DNA of 64,000 bases from Helicostylum pulchrum (lineage: Eukaryota > Mucoromycota > Mucoromycetes > Mucorales > Mucoraceae), in the NCBI GenBank assembly GCA_025677825.1, contig JAIXMO010000014.1:496001-560000 (forward strand), in the 5' to 3' direction. The stretch's first letter is position 1, and the number at the start of each line of letters is the position of its first letter. Below, one piece after another: positions 22,556-32,784 of this stretch. The notes under the pieces were generated by a model that was not told the origin of the DNA, did no database searches, and was given only the letters and a program-made list of their open reading frames with translations. Position numbers and translations under genes: made by a program.

Positions 22556-24355
22556 TTATCGGATGCTATGACTTCTTCTCAAATTTGACTCCTTCTTTTC
22601 AGTTAAACGACTTCTTTCTGTTCCTAAAGGAGCTTTTCCATTAGCTTCAAATATTCTCCAGAATTTCAAGTTATCATCTGCAGCAGCAGTAGCGAGTACT
22701 TGACCATCAGGACTCATAGCAGAGTGTAAGATTCTGGATTCGTGAGCAGGGATATCGATTACTTTTGTTAATGTTGGGTATTCCCACACAGTCACTTGGT
22801 TGTGAGGTGAGCCATGGGTAGATGCAATTTCATTGTAGTGTTTTGACCAATTAAGGGACGTGACTTGAGATCCTGTTTGGATGGTATGTCGGCGAGATCC
22901 TGTAACGGTGTCCCAGAAATGGATGTTTTTATCATCTCTACCACCACCTGTTGCTAACGTATTATGCTTCCATGGGCACCAAGCTAAAGCCTATTACACA
23001 CATATAATATAAGAAAAAAAATTTTTTTTGGACGCGTTTTTTTTTAAGGTACCTTTATAGCACCGCTATGGGTTGTTTTAGTAAATTTAGGAGTGGTAGA
23101 TCTTGCGTCCCAAATGTTTACAGTATCATCGTTACCACCACTGGCTAATAATTGTCCATCCCAACGCCACTTGAGACCACAGACATCATCTGTATGCCCG
23201 TAGAGTTCTCGTACATTATGCTTTGCCATACGTACGTCGTGATGCCAAATGCTACCATTACGTCCACCAGAAGAAACGAGATGTTTATCCCAAGATAATA
23301 CACCAATACGACATTCTTGACCAGTCATGGAGCGTAATTTTGTATTTGATTCAACATCCCATACTTGGGTATCACCACCGGTAGTACCAACGGAAAGATA
23401 AGCACCATCATTAGACCAGGAGACAGAAGTGACCTGATCATCGGTATCGTAATTCAAAGGTTGAATTGAACCAGTTTCAGCACTCCAGAGATAAACAGAT
23501 TTACCAAGACCAACAGCGACTACATTTGTACTAGACCAGTCTAATAAATTGAGATAGTAATCGTCATCCATGTAGGGAGCATCCAAAACCTTTTCGGGAG
23601 AAGATAAAATATGTCTGTTGGGCAAAGCAGTGGTACGTGTCATTAATTTGGGTTTAGGTGCATTTTTGCGTAAATCAACATGTTTAGTTGATGGTCCAGT
23701 TGGGGTAAAACTTAAGATACGTTTGGTTGGTTCAATGCCACAAGCTTTAGCTACTTGTTCTTGGTAACTTTCAGAACCACCTTCATTATTAGTATCTAAA
23801 TAGGGTGTAGCAGTCTGAGAAGATCTGTTCATAATGAATTGTGCAGACTGCATATCAACTATTTTTGGTGTAAGACGATCATACTAATAACAAAATAATG
23901 TTATATATTTTTAGTTGGTGTAAAATAAACAAAGAATATATATATACGTATACACTTACTGTATCTTTCTTTTCATAATTTCTTTTTCGTGACTTGAGAG
24001 GTTGATTTAACCAGGTTTCATTTGCAGTATCCAAATGAGTGATTGCAGAATAAGAACGCTTCATACGAGGAAACTCCTTGTTAATACTGGCAGTGCTAAT
24101 AATAGTTGACCTTGTTGCATTTAACATTTCTACAACACTTCGACCCTTTTCTGGTGGAGGAGGGGTTTTCGTTTTTTTAGTTTTAGCTGGGGCGATATTG
24201 TCTGTAGAAGGCTTTGGTGAAGCAAGTATGTTGTCATTACATGCTAAAGGTTTAGTTACTGGTTTTGTTGGAGAAACTAAATACTTCCGAATGGTTGATG
24301 AAGATTGCTTTGTGCTCAATCCTTCTCCACTTGATTCTACTGTATTTGAAGACAT
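22556..24355 (-). CDS. CDC20: CDC20/Fizzy-type APC/C co-activator
   Basis: Cdc20 recruits substrates to the anaphase-promoting complex. The exons run from 24355, with introns near 23960-23885, 23048-22990 and downstream. The N-terminal region is disordered and rich in S/T-P and basic residues. Then come a KRILSF element (KILR-like), DAPYMDDDYYLNLLDWSSTN and seven WD repeats (VYLWSAETG, TQVWDVESN, SIWHHDVRMA, LYGHTDDVCGLKWRWDGQLL, NIWDARSTTPKFTKTTHSGA, ALAWCPWKHNTLATGGG, TVWEYPTLTK). The chain ends in SHSIR, the Ile-Arg tail that docks on APC/C. The C-box position reads DRLTPKIVD, weaker than the usual DR-aromatic-IPxR form. An alternative is a meiosis-type activator, but the WD region and spacing favour CDC20. 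Confidence 0.93.
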
Positions 24356-24595
24356 GACGCTTTTTTTTTTTTACTTTGTACGTATACTATAAAAAAAAAT
24401 TAGAGCCAGAAAAGAATAAAAAGAAAAGAAGAAAAAAAATAAAAAAAAATAATATGTGGTAATGCGTATTTAAAAAAAAAAAAAATATCTTGTGACCGTG
24501 TAGTGTGTGTTTAAAAAAAATAATAACTTCAAATAAATAAAATAAAAAGTTTTAAAAGGTCGTTGTTTTGTACAGTATACTTTTATCATTAAGCA

Positions 24596-26604
24596 ATGGG
24601 GTCATGGTTCGAACAAGTCAGTTGTGAGATTGGAGGCTGTAAAGTTTTAATAGAACATATATTAAAGAAATTAAGTGTGATACAAACAAGTCCCACTTTA
24701 TCTACTTTACCACGTTCTAAAGGTTTAGTACTCTTTGGTAAACCTGGTACAGGAAAGACCGTTTTAGCAACAATTATAGCAAGTAAAGTTTTACCATTAT
24801 TCTCTATTTACGTGTTTTTTAACGCTTTCTTTTATATACAGAGTATTCCAACTTACCTTACTATGTATTAAATAGTTCTGATATATTCCAAGCAGGTAAA
24901 AAAAAACCAGTCATTTGTGTATACCACAAGGTATTTACGTATTTTTTTTTTTTTTTTTTTTTTCAAAATGTGATAGAGGAAGGTGCCAGTGAAACAAAGT
25001 TGAGCAAAGTATTTGAAAGAGCAAACCAAGACAAAAATTCGATTATTATTTTGGATGAAATTGATATGATTGCAGGAAAATTAACGTCAAAGAAAGCTAG
25101 TTTGGATATGCGCATTTCTTCAATATTAATGTCATTGATTGATGGATTAAATAGCGGTGTATTTGTTATGGGTTTAACTAGCAGATTACATGCCGTGGAT
25201 CCTTCATTTTTAAGGTCTGGTCGATTAGATGATGTACAGGAAATTATTATAAAATTACCAGAACAAAGATATGAAGTATTAAATATCATCACACAAGGTA
25301 ACTTTTTTTTTTAGAAAAAAAGAGTGAAATGAATATATTTATTTACGTATAAAAAAATGTATCTAGCTTTACCGTTTTGTTCTGTACAAGAAAAAGAAGC
25401 GATTTTACTAAAAGTGTCAAAGATCACACATGGATTTGTACCTAGTGATTTACAAAGTGTTTGTTCGCAAGTCATACTAGCATTAATAAAGCAAGGACGA
25501 GAATATCTTGAAATGAATGATTTTACGCAAGTTTTAAAAACTGTTAAACCATCCAACCTGAACGAATTTGCTAGTAAAATACCAGATGTTACATTTTCAG
25601 ACTTATTTGGTATTGATGATATTATCCAAGAAATTAAAACATCCGTCATTCAACCTTTTAGACACCCTGAAAGTTACTTGGCGTTGGGTATATCTCCTCC
25701 TAAAGGTATTTTAATCCATGGTCCGACTGGTGTAGGTAAAACTATGCTTTGTTCTGCTTTGGCTGCAGAGGCTGGTGTCAATTTTATGTTGGTTGAAAGC
25801 TCTCAGATCAGATCCAAAGTCATTGGTGAATCGGAAAAAGGAATTGCAAAATTGTTTTCGCAAGCAAGAGCCAATTCGCCTTGTATTTTGTTTATAGATC
25901 AGGTAAACTATATACATATATCTGTTTTATCTATTTATTTATTCCTTTGTGTGTACCTTTACAAATAGATTGATATGCTTTTACCAAAAAGAGGAACAAG
26001 TAATTCTTCCGAAAATACAAGTGATAGAATAGTTACTGGATTTTTAACAGGTTTGTTTTTTTATACCTGTATAAATGTGTGGGGGAAGGATGGTATTTTT
26101 AACTTTTTCTTATATTAGAAATGGATGGTTTATTAACTAAAACTTCAAAGAGTGCACAAATTGATTTATTGGTAGTTGCAGCTACAAATCGTATTGATTC
26201 AATTGATCCAGCTGTATTAAGGCCAGGTCGTTTTGATGAACATATTCTTATACCATTACCTGATGATAAACAAAGATCAGATATTGTCAAGGGAATTAGT
26301 TCTCGTATGCCTATTGTGTTGAGTGATATTGAGTTGGATCAACTTGTTCAGAGAACCAAGAATTGGTCAGGTACGAAGTATTGATATATTATATACAATG
26401 GTTATAGTTTCTTAACATAGTATATCTAGGTGCAGAGCTGGACAATTTGTTTAGAGAAGCTGCCATGGTTTGTCTTCGTGAGAATGTAAATAATATCAAG
26501 GCAAGTATTTTCATGTTACATTTCTATATTTCTATATTCTAACTCGTATTCTTTATATAAAATAGATTGATTCGTCTCATATCATGTCTGCTTTAAACCC
26601 TTAA
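24596..26604 (+). CDS. Double-AAA ATPase, CDC48/AFG2 class, short form
   Basis: Type II AAA ATPases of the AFG2/SPATA5L1 class use two ATPase rings to extract proteins from ribosome precursors. Exons: 24596-24781, 24842-24893, 24977 on, 25367-25902, 25969 on, 26119-26370, 26430-26500 and a last short exon ending in ALNP. D1 has Walker A GKPGTGKT and Walker B IIILDEIDMI, with SRLHAVDPSFLRSGRLDD. D2 has Walker A GPTGVGKT and NRIDSIDPAVLRPGRFDEHI with arginine-finger text. The D2 Walker B reads CILFIDQIDM: the catalytic Glu is Gln. No Cdc48-type N domain is present; the protein starts directly at D1 (about 600 aa). The last intron has a GC donor (AAG|GCAAGT). The exact subfamily is uncertain. 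Confidence 0.82.
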
Positions 26605-26814
26605 CTTATTTCTGTACAATAAAATGATGATGGAATAACAGTAGACCTGTTTTTTTATCCTAATCAAGTGAGGCACCATCATCATATTATCCTTTTAATG
26701 CCCGAAGTTTGAAGACCCTAAATTGGTTACGTATAATGGGCTTTTTGTCTTCTTTTTTTTTTCGCTTTTTATTTCCCTTTCTTTTATTTATAAACATATA
26801 AACTATGGAAGAGT

Positions 26815-27488
26815 TCCCAGCTGGATACTTTTATATTAAATCTCGTAACTCGGGAAAAGTCATTGACGGTAATTCATCGCTATTTTTTTTTAAAAAAAAC
26901 CTTTTGTATTGACATTGTCTTTCTATATGTACATAGTGGAAGGTGCCGCAATAAAGGTATATTAAAAGTATAGAAATAGTATAAAAGAAACGGACAGTAT
27001 ATAAACACGCACACGTAAAATAATAAGAACGATGGCAAGATATTGATATGGACACCAAAGCATAATGAAGATAGAGATAATCAACTTTGGTATTACCAGG
27101 TAATTTTATATATATATAGTGTATCAAGACAGTTCAAATATTTATACATGTACCAATATAGGATGGATTTATTGTAAATAAATGTTCTGGAAAGGTAATA
27201 GATGTACGTGGAGGACCTTTAGTAGACGATGCATGGATTTGTCAGTATGATCGTAAAGTTATTTCAGATGCACAAAACCAAAGGTGGGGTTATCAAAGAG
27301 GTTACATTTATGTACTTTCGGATCCACATATGGTACTGGATATACGTGGAAACTCTACAATAGATGGCGCTAGAGTCATCTTGCATCATAAGAAGTTTGG
27401 ATATGATAACTCCGGTCAGTTATGGGATTTAATACCTGCGGGCCAAGTTAGAGCAGAACGTGAAGTTTTATTCGAAGCAGATTTTTAA
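26815..27488 (+). CDS. Ricin-B-fold (beta-trefoil) lectin-like protein
   Basis: A small protein of about 160 aa with three similar blocks: AGYFYIKSRNSGKVIDVEGA, GFIVNKCSGKVIDVRGGPLV and YIYVLSDPHMVLDIRGNSTI. Each carries the G-K-V-I/L-D-V/I motif, with N-Q-x-W or Q-L-W closing the subdomains (DNQLWYYQ, NQRWGYQ, GQLWDLIP). This three-lobed pattern is the ricin-type beta-trefoil, a sugar-binding fold shared by many harmless lectins and enzymes. There is no signal peptide and no catalytic domain, so it is probably an intracellular lectin-like protein, not a toxin. Introns lie near 26869-26935, 26957-27029 and 27101-27161. It stops at TAA 27486-27488. Confidence 0.8.
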
Positions 27489-27539
27489 AATAAAATAATT
27501 AGAAAGAGTTTTTTTGTACCTGACGTTGATATGAACGAC

Positions 27540-27745
27540 ATAGACAGTGCTGTATCTGCAAACACGCTAGCATTTCTTTTAAAAATAAACATTTTGGCCA
27601 GGAGGTAAAGAAAAGCTCACTGAGATAACTGAGCTTAAATAATCGCTCACATAAGAAATCTGCTAAAATTAGCAGTTATAATAAATATTGGTTTTTATTT
27701 TTTAAGAAACAGGAAACGCTTTTTGGGCCCAGGTTTTATAATACA
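27540..27745 (+). mobile_element. Unnamed repeated element, decayed copy C
   Basis: Reverse-oriented relative to copy A at 14.5 kb. Shared DNA blocks include AATCGCTCACAT.AGAAATC and AAGAAACAGGAAACGCT.TTT. On the plus strand it reads a stop-ridden version of the copy-A protein (ETGNAFWAQVL against ETGNALWVRVV). Immediately downstream of the lectin gene. Confidence 0.65.
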
Positions 27746-28589
27746 AACTAGCTGTTTTAAATATATCTTTGCTAAAAAAATTAAAAACGAATTTTTTTGT
27801 TTTTTTTTTCGATTTTCTTTTTTGGGGGTCAACCCCTTTTGTGTTTTTGTAGTTATTTGTGAAAAATTATGCATGGTATTAAACTCGTTTAGACGCTTCT
27901 AATCTATTTTAAATCATACTTCTAATGCAAAAACTGAAAGAGTAATCGCTGTTTTCGACCTTTTTTTTTTTTTTTGGTAAAAAACACTTTTTTAGTGTAA
28001 CATCGTGTAACCATTTTCAGAGCTTCGCGATTACGTAGAATGTATTTTTTTAGTACCGTGTTTGTTTATAGCACCGAATGTATATATTTAAAAACTATAT
28101 ATTGGATGTTTATTAAAGAAAGTGCTACATCCAAAACCGGGCGAGAAAACGCGTTTTAAAGAATTTGCTAATTTAAGGACCGCCTAACTCAAATCTTAGC
28201 GGAAAAAGAAACGTCTGAAACGGTGATTTACTCGGTCAGTATTTTTTGTAAAAATATAATTTTAGGTGGATTAAATGCGCCAAAAAGAGCACTTTATTAT
28301 TATTGGGTTTTCCACAAATAAAGGAAAAATTGATATCAAGTAATTTCAGAATAACCACCCCCCCCCCCCCAAAATGACCAAAAAATCATCTAAAATGATC
28401 GACTGAAGAAAAAAATAAAAAATCGAGAAAAATATAAAACAGTATGCGGTTTTTCAATTTTGGTATTAAAGACAACATCCTAAGGAGTAACTTTTACTAA
28501 GTAGCTTGGGAAAAAGAATTATTTTCTGATGTTTAATCATACAATGAAAACATCTTATTTCGATCACCGAAAAATGACCTTTTTTAGAA
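27746..28589. other. Repeat-island spacer
   Basis: About 840 bp between copy C and R1c, A/T-rich with a C-run near 28357-28371. It occupies the position of the 140-bp spacer between R1a and copy A, so it may be an internal part lost there or a later insertion. Nothing else recognised. Confidence 0.5.
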
Positions 28590-28925
28590 GTTACTTCTAA
28601 ACATTCACTTAAAACACGCGTTTTTAAGTAGATAATGGATGAACAGCAATCTATGGTATTGCATTAAATAGTTCCTGAGGTTTTCCAAGTTATTTTACAA
28701 AAAACTATGATGTGTATCGTTTTCTGCAATAGCTCAAACATTAGAATCATTTTAAATTCTATTAAAATTTTTACTGTTCTCAATTAAAATAGTACAGAGC
28801 TATTTATTAGAAAACCACAGAACAATGTATTTAAAAACTACTACCTATAATTTATAGAACTAAAAAGAGTCTTTGTGCTCATATTGTTTAATTTAGACTG
28901 TATCCCTTTTCAATCTTTCATCACC
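28590..28925 (-). repeat. Dispersed repeat R1, copy c (inverted)
   Basis: The reverse complement aligns with 14055-14410 over almost its full length, including TAAATAGCTCTGTACTATTT, TTGAGAACAGTAAA, AATGTTTGAGCTATTGCAG and the palindromic CGCG block (CTTAAAACACGCGTTTTTAA near 28604-28627). Confidence 0.8.
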
Positions 28926-29131
28926 ACGTTAACCATACGTGGGATATTTTGTTCAGAGAGAAAAAGAAGACTGTACGGTACACGACCAGAGCATCATACT
29001 TAGGGCTGGGAAGATCTCATAAACCTCTTACACCACAACACTCCAATTGTCCCCTAGTTTATTACATCTCACCAGGCTTACACACTTACGATCCCCAAAC
29101 TAGCGAGATACAGCTCAGGTTGAGACCTATT

Positions 29132-29157
29132 ATACATATATATATATATATATATAT
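29132..29157. repeat. AT dinucleotide microsatellite
   Basis: About 13 TA/AT units in a row, inside the less AT-rich stretch. Confidence 0.9.
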
Positions 29158-29639
29158 ACTATACCTGACGACCTAACCTTATTATGTAAGTTTATGCTTC
29201 AATACCCATGGCTCCTTTTACAGACGTAGCAATCCACCCACCATGGCTTCACAAAAATACACCTAGATGCAGACAATCTTTTCAACTTGATTTCACCTTC
29301 AGACCCGGAACTACCTGTTTCCACTTACGATTTCTTGACATGGTTTTATAATTATAATTAGCCAATCCTCACCCAGGATCAGGGAACACTATCACCGAGA
29401 TTTACGACCAACCCAAGTTCTTTCTTACTGATCCAGTGCCTGCTATAAGATGAATAGCAATAATACCAGCTTTTCTTTTTCTTTTCTTTTTTTCTCCATC
29501 AAAATTTGTCTGTCAAAATTGTATCAAAATTTTCTCTATCGGTCTAAGTGACCAGCGCCAAAATTTTCTTCGTGGCCAGCACCAGGATTGTCTAAGTGAC
29601 CAGCACTGTATGTTTCTATTCTATTGTTCAAAAAAATTG

Positions 29640-29900
29640 CTTCAAGAGGCAAAAGAGATACAAGAGATACAAGAGATAGAATATATACAAGAGATGAAAT
29701 ATATACATTATATACAGGAAGCACAAGAGATGGCAGAGATACCAGAGATAGAATATGTATAAGAGATGGCAGAGATACCAGAGATAGAATATGTATAAGA
29801 GATGGAATATATACAATATATACAGCAGGTACAATAAATACAGAAGGTACACTAGATATGAAAGATGCCAGAGATGCAATATATACAAGAGATATATAAG
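29640..29900. repeat. Minisatellite of AGAGAT-type units
   Basis: Purine-rich repeats built from ACAAGAGAT and ATACCAGAGATAG-like pieces, including two adjacent near-identical 36-bp units between about 29722 and 29796. Both strands stay open through it, giving repetitive peptides (RDTRDRI on one strand, LSLVSLPS on the other). These are repeat artefacts, not genes. Confidence 0.85.
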
Positions 29901-29955
29901 GAGAGACCGATAGATAATAAGAAGTAGACAGAAGAGACAAGGGAGAGTTTTTTTT

Positions 29956-29990
<35 letters not shown>

Positions 29991-30543
29991 GCCGGTATTC
30001 TTTAGAATCCTCAAATAGACGACACTTTTACAGTAATAGGAACTTGAGAAGGGAGTAAATCACGGAGCAAGCAAACCCATCACCAAGTATCAGATCAAGT
30101 AATTACAGTTAAAAAACCAGAAGTCAAGAAATCAGGGAAGCAAGCGGAACCATCACATCCAGTGAAACCAAAAAAGAAAGTACACGCCTAGGAGCTTTCC
30201 AATTCACCACAGCAGGAAGATCACCACATCAGTATGCCAGAGCCACAAGTACATCCACATAAACAAGTATTAAAAGGTGTCGGCCATCAGGAGACTTACA
30301 GGACCGGACCCGAATCGCGTACATTTTGTTAGCTTGAGGCGGTGTGTACATACCTTAACTACCCTCGGAGATGTAACCTATGGAGAAAAAGTGACAAGGA
30401 AATGTTGCAGTGCACCCACCATACGGTGGATAGAGCATCAATTCACCGCAAGGCTTCAAAAAGCACCCATTTCAGCATTTCAGATATCCTGCACCCCCGA
30501 CAGTACGGGGACCAGTGCCGAGATGAAAATCGTGTTATGGTGA

Positions 30544-31493
30544 AGTAAAAATTAATATACAGTAGGATGAAGTAAAACCAGTATATATACGTACCGTGAG
30601 TTAAAAAAAACCTCCAGTTTGAAGATTTGAGTAGAAATCAGCCATTAAATTATGTGCAGTAGAAACCACACTGATAGTATAATAAAGCGGAAATCAATAT
30701 ATAAAGGTGATAACCAGTACTAAATGTAATTATTTTCTAGTAACAAAGCATAAAAGAATAGCTTGACTAGTATATTATAATAGCCATTTATAAGATTAAC
30801 AAAAAACGTGAGAAAAAAAAAGAGCGAGTTCTTATGCTTACTCTTTTGGTAAGCTAAAACCTTTTGCGTCATGGGTATAGGCCAAAATGACTTCTTTTTC
30901 GTATTTGTGAATGCATTGCTTCATACTTAAAAAAAAAGAGCCATACTCATGTATAGCATTCATGTAAAATTGCTTTTTTTTTTTTTTTTTTCAAAAGGAG
31001 ATTCAACTGGCTTGGTCTCACAGTAATATAAGTATTCTCACTTTGAGCTTCAAAAAAAAAGAGTAAAAAATGATTGTGAATATTAAATCAGATAGCATAG
31101 CCTTGGAGTTTATATCCATAAAGAAAAATCGTTTGTTGTTACACTCTGCAATTGATACTTGTAACTCGTTTGGTCATTATCTCGCTCTTAAAAAAACTTA
31201 TGTGTAACCCTACAGTGTACCTAAACCTCATTGCGTTGATAACAAAGAAAATTAACGCAGTAGAACAATGATGTATAGACACATTTTAATTCTGCTCATA
31301 TGAGATACTTTAAGAGCAAGACAATATACAAAATGAACTATAAAAGATAACTTAACTGTCAATTTTAGAGCATAACAAAAAAAAAGACGATTGAAAGAAA
31401 AAGGTCTGTATAGTTATATATTTAAAGGGAATGTTTATTTTTAGCATGTAAGGGGTAAAAAATCTAGTTTGATAATTGGTATTTTTGGTACAT
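30544..31493. other. Intergenic upstream of an unexplained small frame and downstream of polygalacturonase
   Basis: About 950 bp. It holds one small reverse-strand frame (listed) and further short reverse-strand pieces that look protein-like but do not join. The last 100 bp is the likely polygalacturonase 3' UTR. Confidence 0.45.
30838..30963 (-). CDS. Small open frame, 41 aa, unrecognised
   Basis: Reads MNAIHEYGSFFLSMKQCIHK and then YEKEVILAYTHDAKGFSLPK before a final E and TAA. It is well balanced in composition for such AT-rich DNA. Upstream on the same strand a separate stretch (SENTYITVRPSQLNLLL, near 30980-31045) is also protein-like, so this could be the 3' exon of a decayed or uncharacterised gene. 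No homology recognised. Confidence 0.25.
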   Translation of the reverse strand: MNAIHEYGSFFLSMKQCIHKYEKEVILAYTHDAKGFSLPKE

Positions 31494-32784
31494 TTATTTT
31501 CCTACCCATTTACAGCTGGCGATCTTTTCGGCACCACGAAGGTTGGTACAGATATTTCTAGGTGTGGTCTTCATTTCTTGAACCTTTACGTTTTTAATGT
31601 TGACGTTCTCACAAGGGGTATTCTTGGCACAGTTAATGTTAATTATAGGATAATCCTTGGAAGAAGAAGAACTATATATTGAATTGAGTTAACGACACAA
31701 AATAAGGCCTTACATTTAAGTGCATTTTACATACCCGGTAATACCGCTGATAAATACATTCTTGAATTTAATGGAAGTACCGTCATTTCCGAAACAAGCA
31801 CTTTGGAAACTGCTGTCACAATAGTAATGAGAAGTAATAGTAATAGGCTTAGCAACTCTGTTTAATTGAACATTTTGGAAACGGACGCCATCCATAACAC
31901 CCGGTCTACCAGGACTAGCCTTAAGAGTAAGACCAGCTAAACAATCATTACAGACACTATTGATAACATTAATATTCTTGAAAGACTGGAATCTTCCATC
32001 AGTAGCAAGAGCACCAATAACCTATAAATACATATTTGTTAATCTTGGTTTTTTTTTTTCATTATTTTAAAAGTGTTCTTGCCGAGAAACCATGGCCACC
32101 AGTACATTGAACATTAGAGACAGTAATATTAGAAACACCACCGTTAATTGCAGCACAATCATCACCATTATGAATAACAGAATCACGGAAAATCAAATTA
32201 TCAGACCAAGCACATCCCCAAGCATCAGTATTCATAGCAAAATTCTTTGATTTGGAAACACTGTTCATGGTAACCTTTTCAACTACAACATTGTTACAAC
32301 CAGTCATAGCCATATGGCCATTAGGAGCATTGAAAATACGAAAGTTTCTAAATACAGAGTTCTTAGCAGTGATACGGAAGACGATAGGACCTTGGTTGTT
32401 CTTCTTATCCCACCATTGTTGACCAGTACCAACAAAGGTACCAGCACCGTTACCTTCGAAGTGGATGTTATCACCAAACAATTCAAAGAAAGCCCCTTTA
32501 CCATTGAATTGTGTATTATAGTTGGGTAAGACAAAGTTACCATAGAATTGAACATTGACATTCTTCAAGTCTTTAACCGTAATCAAAGATTGAGGATAGA
32601 AGCTTTGACCTCGAGGGAACACAACGGTGCCACCAGTTTTACAGTCATTGAAGGCTTGAATGATTGAAAGAGCATCATCTCTGTTGCTTCTTTGAACTGT
32701 ACAGACCTTACTGGCTTGTACCAAGTTGAAAGATACAACGAGAGAGAGAGAAATGGCAATAAATGAAGAGAAAATCTGAACCAT
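31494..32784 (-). CDS. Secreted polygalacturonase-type glycoside hydrolase, GH28
   Basis: GH28 enzymes hydrolyse pectin (polygalacturonate) outside the cell. A signal peptide (ISLSLVVSFNLVQA) is followed by a right-handed beta-helix. The catalytic motifs are in order: NTDAWG (about 185-190), NGDDC (206-210) and GGHGFS (229-234). After the intron the text runs IGALATDGRFQSFKN and VCNDCLAGLTLKASPGRPG; the last spot normally holds an R-I-K-type substrate-binding motif but has Thr in place of Arg. The C-terminus reads CENVNIKNVKVQEMKTTPRN and ends CKWVGK at 31494. Intron 1 joins GGTTTCTCG|GCAAGA to TAG|GTTATTGGT, a GC-AG intron. About 380 aa, consistent with exo- or endo-polygalacturonases of Mucorales; endo or exo mode cannot be settled here. 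Confidence 0.92.

Larger units (their letters stand above)
28926..30543. other. Less AT-rich, unexplained stretch with protein-like remnants
   Basis: Compositionally unlike its surroundings (more C and G, fewer homopolymers outside 29950-29990). Plus-strand frames include ASYLGLGRSHKPLTPQHSN, VYYISPGLHTYDPQTSEIQL and, after a break, FTDVAIHPPWLHKNTPRCRQ. Near 30277-30543 there is an 88-codon frame (GPDPNRVHFVSLRRCVHTLT) overlapped by another (YLNYPRRCNLWRKSDKEMLQ). None runs far and no family is recognised. It may be a decayed element or transferred DNA. Confidence 0.4.

Noticed and set aside
26815..27488. Ricin-fold gene as a toxin
   Set aside because: Only a beta-trefoil lectin-like domain is present; there is no catalytic chain or secretion signal.
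29536..29940. Open frames on both strands across the minisatellite
   Set aside because: They are periodic peptides generated by the tandem repeat, with no non-repeat flanks.
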